Source: Artemia franciscana (Eukaryota > Arthropoda > Branchiopoda > Anostraca > Artemiidae). Taken from it: a stretch of 64,000 bases of DNA. Both the position numbers and the translations under genes were made by a program. Location: the NCBI RefSeq assembly GCF_032884065.1, contig NC_088879.1, positions 17,552,489 through 17,616,488 on the forward strand, read 5' to 3'. Shown here piece after piece: positions 11,331-22,409 of the stretch. Position 1 is the first letter of the stretch. Each line of letters opens with the position of its first letter. The notes below the pieces were generated by a model. The model saw nothing but the letters and a program-made list of their open reading frames with translations. It was not told the origin of the DNA and ran no database searches.

Positions 11331-12127
11331 ATACTCATTTGCATAAAAGAAGTTTTTGGTATTTTATTCAAAACTTTAAAAAAATGTGTAAAATACTGTT
11401 TAACAACAAATGTTGCTATTGAATTTTTGCCAAACCATAAAGTTAATCTGAGCAAAAAAACATTGAAATTGATTATCAAATCTTAAAAGTATAAATATTG
11501 AAATATTGTTTAGTCATATTATTGACCAACACTGCCTATACCCCATAATGCATGGATATAGTTCTGGGGTAACCTTGTTGAAAGATTCATTTCCTGAGCT
11601 TGATGGGTATTATAGTAAAACAGTAGTACCATTTGGTCCTCTATTCAATACTATTTCCAACTATAAACTGTGCCACCTTGACAATTGTATAAAGGCTTTT
11701 ACAAGACTAAAAAAAAAACTTAACCAACCAACTTTCACTTTACAATGTGCAACATGTTTTTATAAACTATATCATTGTGCTTACTTTCATGTTATCTATA
11801 TTTATAGATCATTGGTAAATAGTATCTTATATCTAACCATTCTACAATTCTTTTAGTTAGACATAGGTCTAATGATTCTGATGGGCCAAAAACTTTATTT
11901 GCAAAAACGTATAAAGTACTGTCAAATATCATCCAAAATATCAAAACTAAAAGACTTAATAATAATTAAGTCTATTGAATTTAATTATTTTTCAACAATA
12001 CTTATTGAATCTAATTTGGAAATAACTTTATTATAATTGTTTGTATGTTAGGATTATATTATTTGCAGAAATCATCTCTGATATATAGATACAAATAAGG
12101 CAATGTGATAACAACACACAAGCTTCT
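11331..12127. other. Spacer with one unidentified open frame
   Basis: A plus-strand frame at 11506-11856 encodes 116 residues, beginning MFSHIIDQHCLYP and containing SGVTLLKDSFPELDGYYSKT. I do not recognise it. The first 70 residues look protein-like; the rest is low-complexity, aromatic and hydrophobic. It could be an old exon or chance. Nothing else is visible. Confidence 0.2.
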
Positions 12128-12440
12128 AAATAATGAGGATACTCTTCCTGACCCTTTCAAAATGGACAATTCAAAAAGAATCTGTGATAACCCTCATAAG
12201 TCTTTCCAGAAACAAGGAAATGCCAGACTAAGGAACAAGTTCTTTTCAAATAGGCCTAGAGTTGTCACCTTGTAGAAGTCTCTCAGTGACCTCTACCAGC
12301 ATAGATGCATTCAAGTCATCAGTGGACAGGGAGTAGCTTAATAAACTATGGACCACTACTTGAGATACCACAGAGAACTAAAAACCAATGCTGAACCCAG
12401 TGGACTCAGGATTTGTCCTGTTAATAGCAAGTGTATTTTA
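12128..12440 (+). mobile_element. 3' fragment of a CR1/L2-like LINE
   Basis: In broken frames the sequence reads NARLRNKFFSNR, RVVTL and SLSDL, then SIDAFKSSVDRE and LNKLW. This is the C-terminal tail typical of CR1/L2 ORF2 and parallels the end of the neighbouring element at 11100-11260. It is 5'-truncated, as LINE copies often are. Confidence 0.6.
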
Positions 12441-12766
12441 AAATGGGTTTAATGTAATTTTTTTGACCATTTTTTGTCATCCATTTTGGAAATTATATGT
12501 CACTTTAGGCCTACGAAAGGGCTTTAAATCAAATTTGCAGTAAATTTATGACAGTTTGTATTATTGACTTACCAATAAGGTGAATATACCACTTGATGCC
12601 TTTTTTTATGCTCTTTATGAAAATAATAATTGCTTCTATTGCAAATTAAAAAATTTAAGCACTTTTGACATAAACTAACCTTATTATTAACAATTTTAGC
12701 ACTCAGAAAATGTAGAATTATTTTTTTTGAAAACAACCAAGAAAAAATAGTGCTGAGAAAAGGTAG

Positions 12767-13399
12767 GGTAAAATTCTAGTTGATTGACTTCTTGCTATCT
12801 CAGAAAGCGGTTAGGTTAGGAAAATGAAACTTTCAGGGATGGGTCTATAGGCTAAAGTATGTCCTGGGAAGGTATTTTGAAGTGCCTACCTCTATCCCTT
12901 CTCCCTCTAGAGGGCCCTGACCTTTGATGCCCTTCAAATATATGTGTGTTATAAAAGTGAAACCTTGTAAAATAGATCTTCTGCTTGAATGAAGTACAAC
13001 AGAATTGTTTTCAGCTTCACAACTTTGCTCAACCCCAATTTATAGGGTTTTAAAGATATGCAAATACATTTCCTAAATTTAAAAAAAAAAAAAAACATTG
13101 ATAAGACTCGGAATTCTACTCAAATAACAGGAATTGAATTTTCAGGACTAAAGGTAGAGAAAAAGCAACTGGTAACTGAAAATTAAGGTAAAATATTGTT
13201 TTGTCAAAATTTCAATAGGTTATAGACCTGTCATGTAGGCCAATTTCAGGGCTCTTAAGAAGGAGAAGGAGTGGAGGTGAGTACTTTGAAGTACCTTCCC
13301 AGGATATACTTTAGCCTGTAGACCCATCCCTGAAAGTTTCATTTTCCTAACCTTACCCCTTTCTGAGATAGCAAGAAATCACTCAACTAGAATTTCACC
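12767..13399. mobile_element. TIR element of the GGTAAAATTCTAG family, copy 1
   Basis: The left end GGTAAAATTCTAGTTGATTG at 12767 pairs with the right end AACTAGAATTTCACC at 13399. The terminal inverted repeats extend about 160 bases inward, through blocks such as GAAACTTTCAGGGATGGGTC and its complement at 13316-13345. The interior is non-coding. This is the most complete simple copy. I do not see a matching target duplication (flanks AAAGGTAG and GGCTAGCC), so its ends may be part of a longer unit. Confidence 0.75.
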
Positions 13400-13463
13400 G
13401 GCTAGCCTAATAATCCTTTCACTTGCAAATTCAGTAAAATTATGACAGTTCATAATATTGACT

Positions 13464-13805
13464 GGTAAAATTCTAGTTAATTGTCTTCTTGCTATCTTGG
13501 AAAGGGTTTAGGTTAGGAAAATGAAACTTTCAGGGATGGGTCTACAGGCTAAAGTATGTCCCCGGAAGGTACTTTAAAGTACACATTTCTACTCCTTCTC
13601 CCTCTAGAGGGCCCTGAAATTTGCCTACATGACAGGTCTATCTATCCTATTGAAATTTTGACAAAACAACATTTTACCTTAATTTTCAGTTACTAGTTGC
13701 TTTTTTTTCTGCCTTTAGTTCTGAAAATGTATTTCCTGTTATTTGAATAGAATTTTGAGCCATATTAATGTTTTTTTTCAAAATTTAGGAAATGTATTTG
13801 CATAA
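13464..13805. mobile_element. GGTAAAATTCTAG family, copy 2 (one end only)
   Basis: Starts with GGTAAAATTCTAGTTAATTG at 13464 and follows the family through GAAACTTTCAGGGATGGG, CTCTAGAGGGCCCTG, CCTACATGACAGG and the TTTAGGAAATGTATTTGCATA block near 13780-13803, then ends without a right TIR. It has the same internal order as 28309-28700. It is truncated and nonautonomous. Confidence 0.7.
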
Positions 13806-14090
13806 AGAAGAAATCAATTGATGAAAATTTATATTATTGATTTCATTTATTTTCTGAGTGAAAGGAACTAAAGCTCTTGCTACTCCTTTTGTTTGAGAAG
13901 TATTCTTTTGCTTTTTCATATAAGTTTATTATGTGGTTAGAGTTTCTGGAATTTCCCTCTCCTGAACTCAATGTTTCCTAACTGTTCTAGCCCCCTCAGG
14001 GAAGGGGGCTAAACATCTAATTGGTTATCAGAAGCGGATATTCCTATTGTTGTATCTCCAATATCCAATGATGATAGCCTGAATGAAACC

Positions 14091-15488
14091 ATGATTACTG
14101 TCTCTGAGTCACCAATCTCTGAAACTGATAACCTGCTAAATGAGGATTTTGAGACAGTGGGCAGAGAACAGAAACGAAAAAAGCCTTCTATGAGTCCTCC
14201 TGAAATAATTGGACTCTCAAACTCAGTCCCAGCTGTGGAGATAAAGGACAAACCCATTATCCTTTTTACTCCAACAGTAAAAGATCAATCTTTCTCTATC
14301 AAAAATATTACTAATATTAGAATGAATCTTTTCAAAGCTTTTAGATGCAGCTTCACTGTGAATGTGAACAGAGATGGTTCACTAACGGTTATGTTTCTAG
14401 ACAGAAATGAAGCCTGCAAAGCACTTAGCCTACATAAAATTGGCAATATCCCTGTTACACCTGAATGGTGGAAACCAACCCTGAAAAATTCTCAGAAAAT
14501 AGTGCTGTACAACATACCATTGGAACTGTCAAATGATGACTTGAAAGATGGTCTTATGAACAATAAGGGGGAAATGCTGGAGGTTCTGGATGTTCATCGT
14601 AAGGCCAGGCTGGATTCTAAGGGAACAAGAAGTAGTAAGAGTGTCCTCTTTATCTTACCTGCTAGTTCCCAATTTGACTCAGTTATCCTTTTTGGTCAGC
14701 AAAAAGCTCATAAAATATACCAAGAAAAACCTCTTCAATGCTCAAAATGTTTTAAGCTTGGTCACTCATCTAAGTATTGTTCTTCTTCTGAACCAGGGTG
14801 CCCTAATTGCCTTGGTAATCACTCCTTGTCTACAGAAAGTAGATGCACTGAAGTGCCTAAATGTACAAACTGTGATGGTAGACATCAACCAACAGATCAC
14901 AATTCATGTCCTAAATATGTTCAACAAGGTAAAGTTTTAAAGATTGCTCTTCAACAAAATGTCCCTTTCCTGATAGCTGCAATGGAGCTGGCCAAGCTCT
15001 CCAAAGTACCATCAGGTCCAAGAGTTAATGAGGCCAAGGAAGGGAATTTACCCCTTCCTCAAAAACCCTGGCTACAGGTCCACAAGAACAACCAAAATCA
15101 GGCACTCATACCTCCTACTGAGACTTCTTACCCTCTGTTGGCTAAGGAGCATCCCAAGGTGGCTGAAGCTAGTCCATCCCTCAACAATCCTAAAACTAAT
15201 CCTAAATCTTGGTCTGAAAGAGTGGCAGCTTTTCCTAATATTTCTACTCAAGCCATCACTATGCAAGATAGAGTTAGACCTCATATTGCTAATTTAATTA
15301 AATATGTTGCATCAGTAGACCTAATCTTACAATCAAATATGGCTAAAGATAAAAAAGCCAGTATAACAAAAGAAATTGCAGAACACTACTTTTCCAATTC
15401 TATTTTCAATGAAATAGGAACAGAATTATCATCCATTCTCTCAAAGTATCATGCATGTCACCTATTCAACCCTTCCTATGTTAACTAA
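14091..15488 (+). CDS. I-type LINE ORF1, gag-like RNA-binding protein (intact)
   Basis: 465 codons without a stop. The N-terminal 60 residues are acidic and polar. The middle (about 85-200) looks like an RRM-type or PRE/C2HC-associated fold: SIKNITNIRMNLFKAF, DGSLTVMFLDRNEACKA and QKIVLYNIPLELSND. Then come CCHC zinc knuckles near residues 215-285: CSKCFKLGHSSKYC, CPNCLGNHS and CTNCDGRHQPTDHNSC. The tail is proline- and serine-rich, then helical. In this family ORF1p coats the element RNA and carries it to the target. I took the first ATG after the in-frame stop at 14010. It overlaps ORF2 by 38 bases in another frame, as expected in I-type elements. Confidence 0.85.
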   Translation: MITVSESPISETDNLLNEDFETVGREQKRKKPSMSPPEIIGLSNSVPAVEIKDKPIILFTPTVKDQSFSIKNITNIRMNLFKAFRCSFTVNVNRDGSLTVMFLDRNEACKALSLHKIGNIPVTPEWWKPTLKNSQKIVLYNIPLELSNDDLKDGLMNNKGEMLEVLDVHRKARLDSKGTRSSKSVLFILPASSQFDSVILFGQQKAHKIYQEKPLQCSKCFKLGHSSKYCSSSEPGCPNCLGNHSLSTESRCTEVPKCTNCDGRHQPTDHNSCPKYVQQGKVLKIALQQNVPFLIAAMELAKLSKVPSGPRVNEAKEGNLPLPQKPWLQVHKNNQNQALIPPTETSYPLLAKEHPKVAEASPSLNNPKTNPKSWSERVAAFPNISTQAITMQDRVRPHIANLIKYVASVDLILQSNMAKDKKASITKEIAEHYFSNSIFNEIGTELSSILSKYHACHLFNPSYVN

Positions 15489-16269
15489 GCTGCAGATCCT
15501 ACAATGGAATTGCGTCTCTTTAAATTCAAATAAACTTGCTGATCTTATCCAATGTACAAATGATAATAGAATTGGAATTATTTGTCTACAAGAGACTAAT
15601 CTTCATCAGTACAAGAAAATCAAAATGCCTGGGTACAAGTGCTACAGGAAAGATAGATCAACTAACAGAAAGGGAGGGGGTGTGGCAATCTTTGTTCATG
15701 TTTCAATCCAACACTCCCCTCAACCCTTAACTATCTACAGGGATGAAATAGATGTTGTAGGTATAATAATTACCTTAGCCAATGGTAACCATCTTGCCAT
15801 AAAATCCTTTTATAATCCATGTGGGAGTAAGGACATCCAAAGTATCTTGGAAACAGAATTATCAGGTAATAATACCTTTATTTTTGGTGATTTTAATGCC
15901 CATAGTCCTCTCTGGGAACAATCAACTGGTAGCAACAAAGCAGGAAGAGGAATAGAGTACATATTGTCCAATTTTCCTGACACCTTCATTTTCACTCCAT
16001 TTGACTTTCAGGCCAGGTATAATATTTCTTCTAACTCTTTCTCAACTATAGATTTGCTTCTAGGTCCTTCTTCATATTATGATTTAGTTCAGATGGTAAA
16101 GGCGTTGTCTCTTCAATCTGATCATTGTGCAATTCTTACATCATTTCAAGATTTATGCTACACTCCCAAACCCTACGTCCCTACATTTATTAGCTCCAAA
16201 GGTAATTGGTCCCTTTTTCGTGAGATATTAAATGAAGTAGATTTTTTCCTTTGTTTCTCCTTATTCTGA
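15451..16269 (+). pseudogene. I-type LINE ORF2, endonuclease domain
   Basis: The first 272 codons of ORF2 encode an apurinic-type endonuclease with its catalytic residues present: LQWNCVSLNSNK, IICLQETNLHQ (Glu), KGGGVAIFVH, FIFGDFNAHSPLW (Asp/Asn), STIDLLL and LQSDHCAIL (Asp/His). The start overlaps the end of ORF1. The frame breaks at about 16250 (LCFSLF then stop) before the linker, so this domain is intact but disconnected from RT. Confidence 0.85.
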
Positions 16270-16671
16270 TATTAATGTCATTGAGTCTAATTTGAGATCA
16301 GTCCTGCTGGAGTCAGCTAAATTGGCAATTCCAATGACTAGGGAGCAGCAATCTCTTATAAGCAGTCATGTGCTAAGGTGAAACTAATTTGTAGGAGAGC
16401 TAAAAAGAGTACATGGCTGAATTTCAGCTCAAGTATCAGTTTTAGAACCCCAATTTCAAAGGTCCATAATTTCATTAGCCAACTAAATAGTGGAAAGCAG
16501 CCTAATGATGACTGTAGATATGACATCACTCAGGATGGATATCCAATTGTCTCAGATAAAAAGAAGGCAGATCTGTGTACTGATATTTTTAAAAATGATT
16601 GCTCAGATTTTCATCCCAGCTGACCTCCTTTTTGTAATCTCCCTCTTACCTGTTCTTATAAGGGTACTCTG
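16270..16671 (+). pseudogene. I-type ORF2 linker (shifted frames)
   Basis: The continuation reads SDINVIESNLRS and LAIPMTREQQ in one frame, then CRRAKKSTWLNFSSSISFRTP and FISQLNSGKQP in the next, ending in a stop at 16621-16623. It corresponds to the segment between endonuclease and RT, where WW/WL..FC-type motifs occur in I-type proteins. Confidence 0.6.
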
Positions 16672-18129
16672 ATGAAACCTTTTTCCCAAGATGAATTTTG
16701 TGTAGCACTTAATTCTCTTAACATCAAGTCTTCCCCAGGTTATGATGGTATTTATATGAAGTGGATTCTTGAGTCCCCAAAGGTGGTTCATACAGCCCTC
16801 TTAAGTCTTTATAATCTTATTTGGTCAAGTCAAAAGTTCCCAGATGCTTGGAAGATTGCTCAGGTATTCCCAGCTTTAAAAGCTTCTTATTCATCTAATG
16901 ATCTTAAGTCTTACCATCCTATATTGGTATTACCTTCCTTTAGTAAAGTTCTGGAAAGGCTTGTCTTATCAAGAATTGAGTGGTTTGCTGAAGTCAGCAA
17001 TCTACTTCCTAGTGAACAAACAGGTTTCAGGAAAGGACATAGCTCTTTAGACAACATTACCCAGCTAGAAATTGATGTTTGTAACTCTCTAAAAAAAAGA
17101 CATGTCACAATGGCTGTTCTGTTTGACTGGTTGAATGCCTATGGAAATGTATTCCACAATAAATTACTGGAAATCCTAATAAATCTTGATTTCCCATATC
17201 CTTTTATAAGTTTTATAAAGTCTTTTCTAACTGATAGATATTTTTACATTCAAGTAAATCAGTCTAGAGGTGAGCAATGCCCCATTACAAGAGGACTTCC
17301 TCAAGGTGCAATATTGAGTCCTCTTCCATTCAATTTGTATGTTTCTGAATTTCAAGTATCTCATGCATCATTTGGCCTTTATGCAGATGATTTGATCATT
17401 TGGAAGTTGGGAAGGGATATTAGCCTTCTTCAAAGCCTTATTCAACAGGATATAAGTTTAGTCCAGAGATTCTCTTTAGCATTTGGCTTCCCAATCTCAA
17501 TCAGTAAAACTAAAGCCATTATATTTACTAATGGTACTCTAGATCCTCCTAATCCACTGACAATTTTCTCAAGGGAGATCCCATATTGCAATTCAGTGAA
17601 GTTACTTGGTTTATTAATGGTTTCTAAAATGCAGTGGCATGAACATATTAATTTTTTGAAATCTCTGATTATTCAGAGACTTTGTATTCTAAAAAGACTT
17701 ACTGGAAGTAAGTGGGGATGTCACCCAAAAATTATTTTGGATTTTTACAAATTATATGTTTGTTCAAATATAGAATATGGGATTCAAACTTTTTCAGCTC
17801 ATCCTCCATCCTCATTCAAAATCCTTGAATCTTTACAAAATTCTGCTATTTGAATAGCTTTGGGTGTGCATAAGCATACTCCTCTGTCAAAGTTAAGAAT
17901 ACTGTCGGGATTGGTGTTCCTAAGTGAAAGAGCATCTAGTCTAAGGATAAAATATTTCTCACAAATCCAGGCTTATGGAGCCAAGCATGCTGTATATGCA
18001 CATACCTTTGCTGAGAAGTCAGCCTGTCCCAATGCCCATTCATCATGGAATCAGTTTCAACATGAGGTCCCAAACTGGAATCAACACTTGCTTTATGCAT
18101 ATCCCTTTACTCCCCCCCATGGGAAATGA
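16672..18129 (+). pseudogene. I-type ORF2, reverse transcriptase
   Basis: A long frame with the RT motifs in order: FCVALNSLNIKSSPGYDGI, KVLERLVLSRIEWF, EQTGFRKGHSSLDNI, FDWLNAYGNVFHNKL (usually KAFD, so the first Asp box is altered), RGLPQGAILSPLPFNLYV, then FGLYADDLIIWKLG with the YADD catalytic pair, ISISKTKAIIF and SVKLLGLLM. One TGA at 17854 interrupts it, and the same frame goes on to 18129 (LRILSGLVFLSERASSLR). The TGA probably derives from a CGA arginine codon. Confidence 0.85.
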
Positions 18130-18540
18130 GTCCTCCAAGCTGTCAAGTAGAACTTATCTCTATTAGTAAAGATTTGATTCCTAATTACAAGATCCAGACT
18201 ATTTTGGCTGAACACATCTCAAAGGCTTACCCCAACTATAGAAAAATATATACAGATAGATCTGTCCAGAGGGAAAGAGCTGGAGCAGGAGCATGTATCC
18301 CATCCCTGAATTTGAACATTTCTTCTCCTCTCCCTTTTGGGATCTTCTATCTTGTCTGCTGAATTATGTGCCATCTGCCTGGCCTTGGATGCACTTATAC
18401 AGCTATCCTGGATTCTAACCTGCCATGGGAAATTGATTGTAAGATATTTAAGGCAGAAATTGATACCTTAAGAAGAGAAAATATTGTTTAATAAAGATTA
18501 AAGCTTGAAGAAGTCTATTTTTATAAGGGACGTGATTTAT
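18126..18540 (+). pseudogene. I-type ORF2, RNase H domain fragment
   Basis: The frame at 18126-18362 contains KIYTDRSVQRERAGAGACIP, the first RNase H box (normally YTDGS, here YTDRS), and the following shifted frame begins ELCAICLALDALI, the second box with its glutamate. An RNase H domain is diagnostic of the I group and removes RNA from hybrids. The remaining sequence to about 18540 is scrambled. Confidence 0.75.
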
Positions 18541-18554
18541 CCATAGTTTTTGAT

Positions 18555-18665
18555 TGTGCAGAAGAGAGTGGGAATGAGTAGAAAGAGCTGTATTGGTACT
18601 GGCTGGCCTAGTGCCTTAAACTGCTGGGGACAGGTAGCTCAGGTACTTGCACTTCCCACAATCAA
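18555..18665 (+). repeat. CR1/L2-like 5' UTR fragment
   Basis: Shares GTACTGGCTGG and CCTTAAACTGCTGGGGACAGG, then GTACTTGCACTTCCCAC, with the LINE leader at 7170-7240. It is cut off at both ends. Confidence 0.55.
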
Positions 18666-18830
18666 TAACAGTGTATTATTGTTCATAATTGTATATATCC
18701 ATTGTTTGCAGACTAGAGGATAATAGCACTTCCAGTAGCTATTTTTTCTGGAGAAGAAGTCAAAGAGGTAAAAGGACTTGTTGTTAGTCCATATACCTCC
18801 CTACAATTTTTGAAACTGGAACTGGATATC

Positions 18831-19118
18831 TTTAAAACCTTATAAAATGGAATTGAGCAAAGTTATGAAGCTGAAAACAATTTTGTTGTACTTCAATTAA
18901 GCAGAAGATCTATTTTGCAAGGTTTCACTTTTATAATACACATATTTTTAAAGGTCATCAAAGGTTAGGACCCTCTAGAGGGAGAAGGAGTGAAGGTAGT
19001 TGCTTCAAAATACCTTCCCAGGACATACTTTAGTCTGTAGATTCATCCCTGAAAGTTTCATTTTCCTAACCTAAACCCTTTCTGAGATAGCAAGAAGTCA
19101 ATTAACTAGAATTTTACC
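18831..19118. mobile_element. GGTAAAATTCTAG family, right-hand half
   Basis: Runs from TTTAAAACCTTATAAAATGG through CTTCAATTAAGCAGAAG, the CTCTAGAGGGAGAAGGAG block and CTGAAAGTTTCATTTTCC to the terminal CTAGAATTTTACC at 19118. It supplies the uninterrupted sequence AAACAATTTTGTTGTAC, the site where the giant palindrome inserted in the related copy at 28703-30832. Confidence 0.7.
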
Positions 19119-21493
19119 AGCTAGCCTATAGCCTAGGCCTATGTTAAAGAGTATGAAAAAGGCAGTAAATATACAGTCCTGCAAAGTTCAATAATTGATT
19201 CAGGTTCAAAGACAACGTGAACAAACAGTTGACTCACAAATAGCCTATACCTCCCTCCCTCTGATGGCGCCATATCAACACTAAGAACCTTAAGAAAAAA
19301 TAGCCAATAAGACTACAGATCAATTACTGTAAGTTTCACTCAACTAACTTGACAACTTTCTAATATTAAAAGGTCCCAATCTAGAATTTTACTAGGCTAT
19401 TTTGATTCAGGATAACTTTGAAACATGTCACTGTTCCTACTGAGAAGCCATTGATAGCTGAGTATTGAAGTCAAATATCAATAGCATAGATTAAAGCGGT
19501 AGATATAAAGAAGAGGAACTTCTAGATGGATATCTTAAGGTTCGTATACTTACAGCAGACTAGTGATTAATTTATATTTTCTTGTTCTTTACTCAAAATT
19601 CCTGATAGCTAGTTCCTATAATCTATTCTTCTTTATAAGTTGTTTCACATCAGGCTCAATATTTATTGGGCGTCTGTCCGAATCATATCAGTTTTCTGAA
19701 TTATTTGTATACATATCTTATCTATCCCAGCCATAAGGATCTTTCTAGATGATCGTCTCTAATCCCTTATACCTTTTTAGCGCCGTAACTTACAATACCT
19801 CAAAAATTAGATGGAAATAAAGTCTGTATAGGTATCTGGAGGTACCACGAAACGTGTGGAATCGTAATGAGATAAAAATCTACGGAGTTTTCACTCCTTT
19901 CCACTTTTGAGGTATCTGAGACAAGCCACACTGGTCCAAAACATCAGTTTCAGAAGTAAATTTCAGTATGAGATTACAGAATTTCTCGTTCATCGTAAGT
20001 CTAAGAACAGCAATTGCCCTTTTCAGCTTCCATCAATCGAGTACCAGACTGAATGTCAAAGCTGTGACCCTGGAAACAAACAGTAAAATGTTTGGTCTAT
20101 TATTACAATTTTCTCACATAGCCCAGTGAATAGTATCAAATCGCATAGTAGCAATACCAAAAATCATAGAATTGCTTCTCATGTTATTTTCTAAGTGAAT
20201 GTCACTTTGCTTTGTCAAAATGAGTTTTCCAATTTTCGGCAACGTCCTTTGCACCGTAAATGAAGCCTCATATTCTGCACACCATCTCAAATCTTAACCT
20301 TGCCTCCGATCTTTTCAATGACCTCAGCGAAAAAGATAAATTTATATCTAGCTGCTCTGCCTTCATCAACGTGTCGCACGCCAACAACCAAGCTCTTTGC
20401 ATGGCTCACATTGGTTTCGTGTCGTAAAAGATTATGAAGAAAACGAACTTGATAAAAACATATAACTTTTTAAAGACCACTATTGCAGTTTTTACACCAA
20501 GCTTTGCTATTAAGACAATGTCGATGCTTGGGTTGGATAAACTGACGGAAATTCCTTTCTTTCTCTGAACCAAAAGATAACTGTTGCTCAGTATATTAAA
20601 TATGCTGATTCTTCTCTTTACCAGGAGCTTACAAAATCTTAACGTTCCGCTTCTTTCTCTTCAAATGGGAGCCTACTGAAAAAATTGTAATTTTAAAGCT
20701 GTATGAAATTATGGGCAGAAGCTCAAAGTGATCGGCCAGTGAAATATTTCTGGAGCTTTCCTTGCTATTCAAATCCTCTACTTTTCGTTTTGTGACATCA
20801 AAAATGCCAGTTATGAAAGTATTATTTTTTCAGCCTATATCATGCCCAAAAAAGGGGAAAAAAGCAAACATGGCTGAACGCAGCATTGTTCCCAATCGAA
20901 CATTCTAGTGGGTCATAATCCTCAAACCAATTTTTAACAAATTTCATAATGTGAAACACCAGAAATATAAATGTATACTATTCAAACAATAAAAGCGGAA
21001 CCTTTATTTTTAAGGATAGCTAGGAGACTTGCTGCTATGAAAGTGGAAAAATTTGATTGAATGTTCTTCCTTCTTTCTACTTCACTCCAGAAAACAATTT
21101 TTGGCAGCTTAATAGTCAGGAAGGTAATTTGATGCCTTGGATGGGCAATTGTTTTTAGGTTTGTCATTTTTAATCGTACTTTTTATTATTTTCTGTTATA
21201 TTTTATATTCACGACACTTTTCGAATTTTTACTCCCTTCCACCCTTATATATTTTTTCCAGATGATAAGAAGTGTTTTTCTTATTTTCTTTGTGATCTGA
21301 GCAAATAAATATGTCTGATTACCAAGTTTTTCATAACAGGCAGTCAGACGAAATATCTGCTTTATTGTGCTTCATCTCATAACTTTCAGCAGGGAAGCGA
21401 CCAAATTTGGATTTTGTTCCCTTCAAAATTTTACTGAAATCACGTTACTGAAAACAAACTGACAGACTTAAAAGGTTTCAGCAAAATATAGAA

Positions 21494-21495
<2 letters not shown>
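19119..21495. other. Long spacer without a recognised gene
   Basis: About 2.4 kb with only short frames on both strands and no protein I recognise. No repeat family from elsewhere in the window is obvious, except a weak match around 19145-19165 (GAGTATGAAAAAGGCAG) to the sequence beside other GGTAAAATTCTAG ends. Confidence 0.3.

Positions 21496-21569
<74 letters not shown>
21496..21569. repeat. (AT)n microsatellite
   Basis: About 37 uninterrupted AT units. An apparent open frame made of alternating Ile-Tyr across it is an artefact. Confidence 0.95.
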
Positions 21570-21573
<4 letters not shown>

Positions 21574-21647
21574 TTAGTTTTAATTGTTTAGTTTTAATAT
21601 AGATTGTGAATTGGTAACTTAAATACATGAGAGCCAAAACTAGGGTA

Positions 21648-22264
<617 letters not shown>

Positions 22265-22409
22265 ATATATATAAAAATAAGTTGTCTGTCCGTTACGCCA
22301 GATTATATCTTCTATATATATAAAAATAAGTTGTCTGTGTGTGGATCTGTGGATGGATCAGGTGACGTCACCTGAAAAAACTGGATCAGGTGACAAATCT
22401 GAAAACTGA

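Larger units (their letters stand above)
14013..18540 (+). mobile_element. I-type non-LTR retrotransposon, nearly full length
   Basis: Contains an intact ORF1 with zinc knuckles, overlapped by ORF2 carrying endonuclease, RT and an RNase H domain, which is the domain set of the I group. ORF2 has several lesions, so the element cannot move by itself. The reading frame of ORF1 is bounded upstream by an in-frame TAA at 14010. The 3' end is indistinct near 18540, where a CR1/L2-like leader fragment begins. This is the best-preserved LINE in the window. Confidence 0.85.
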
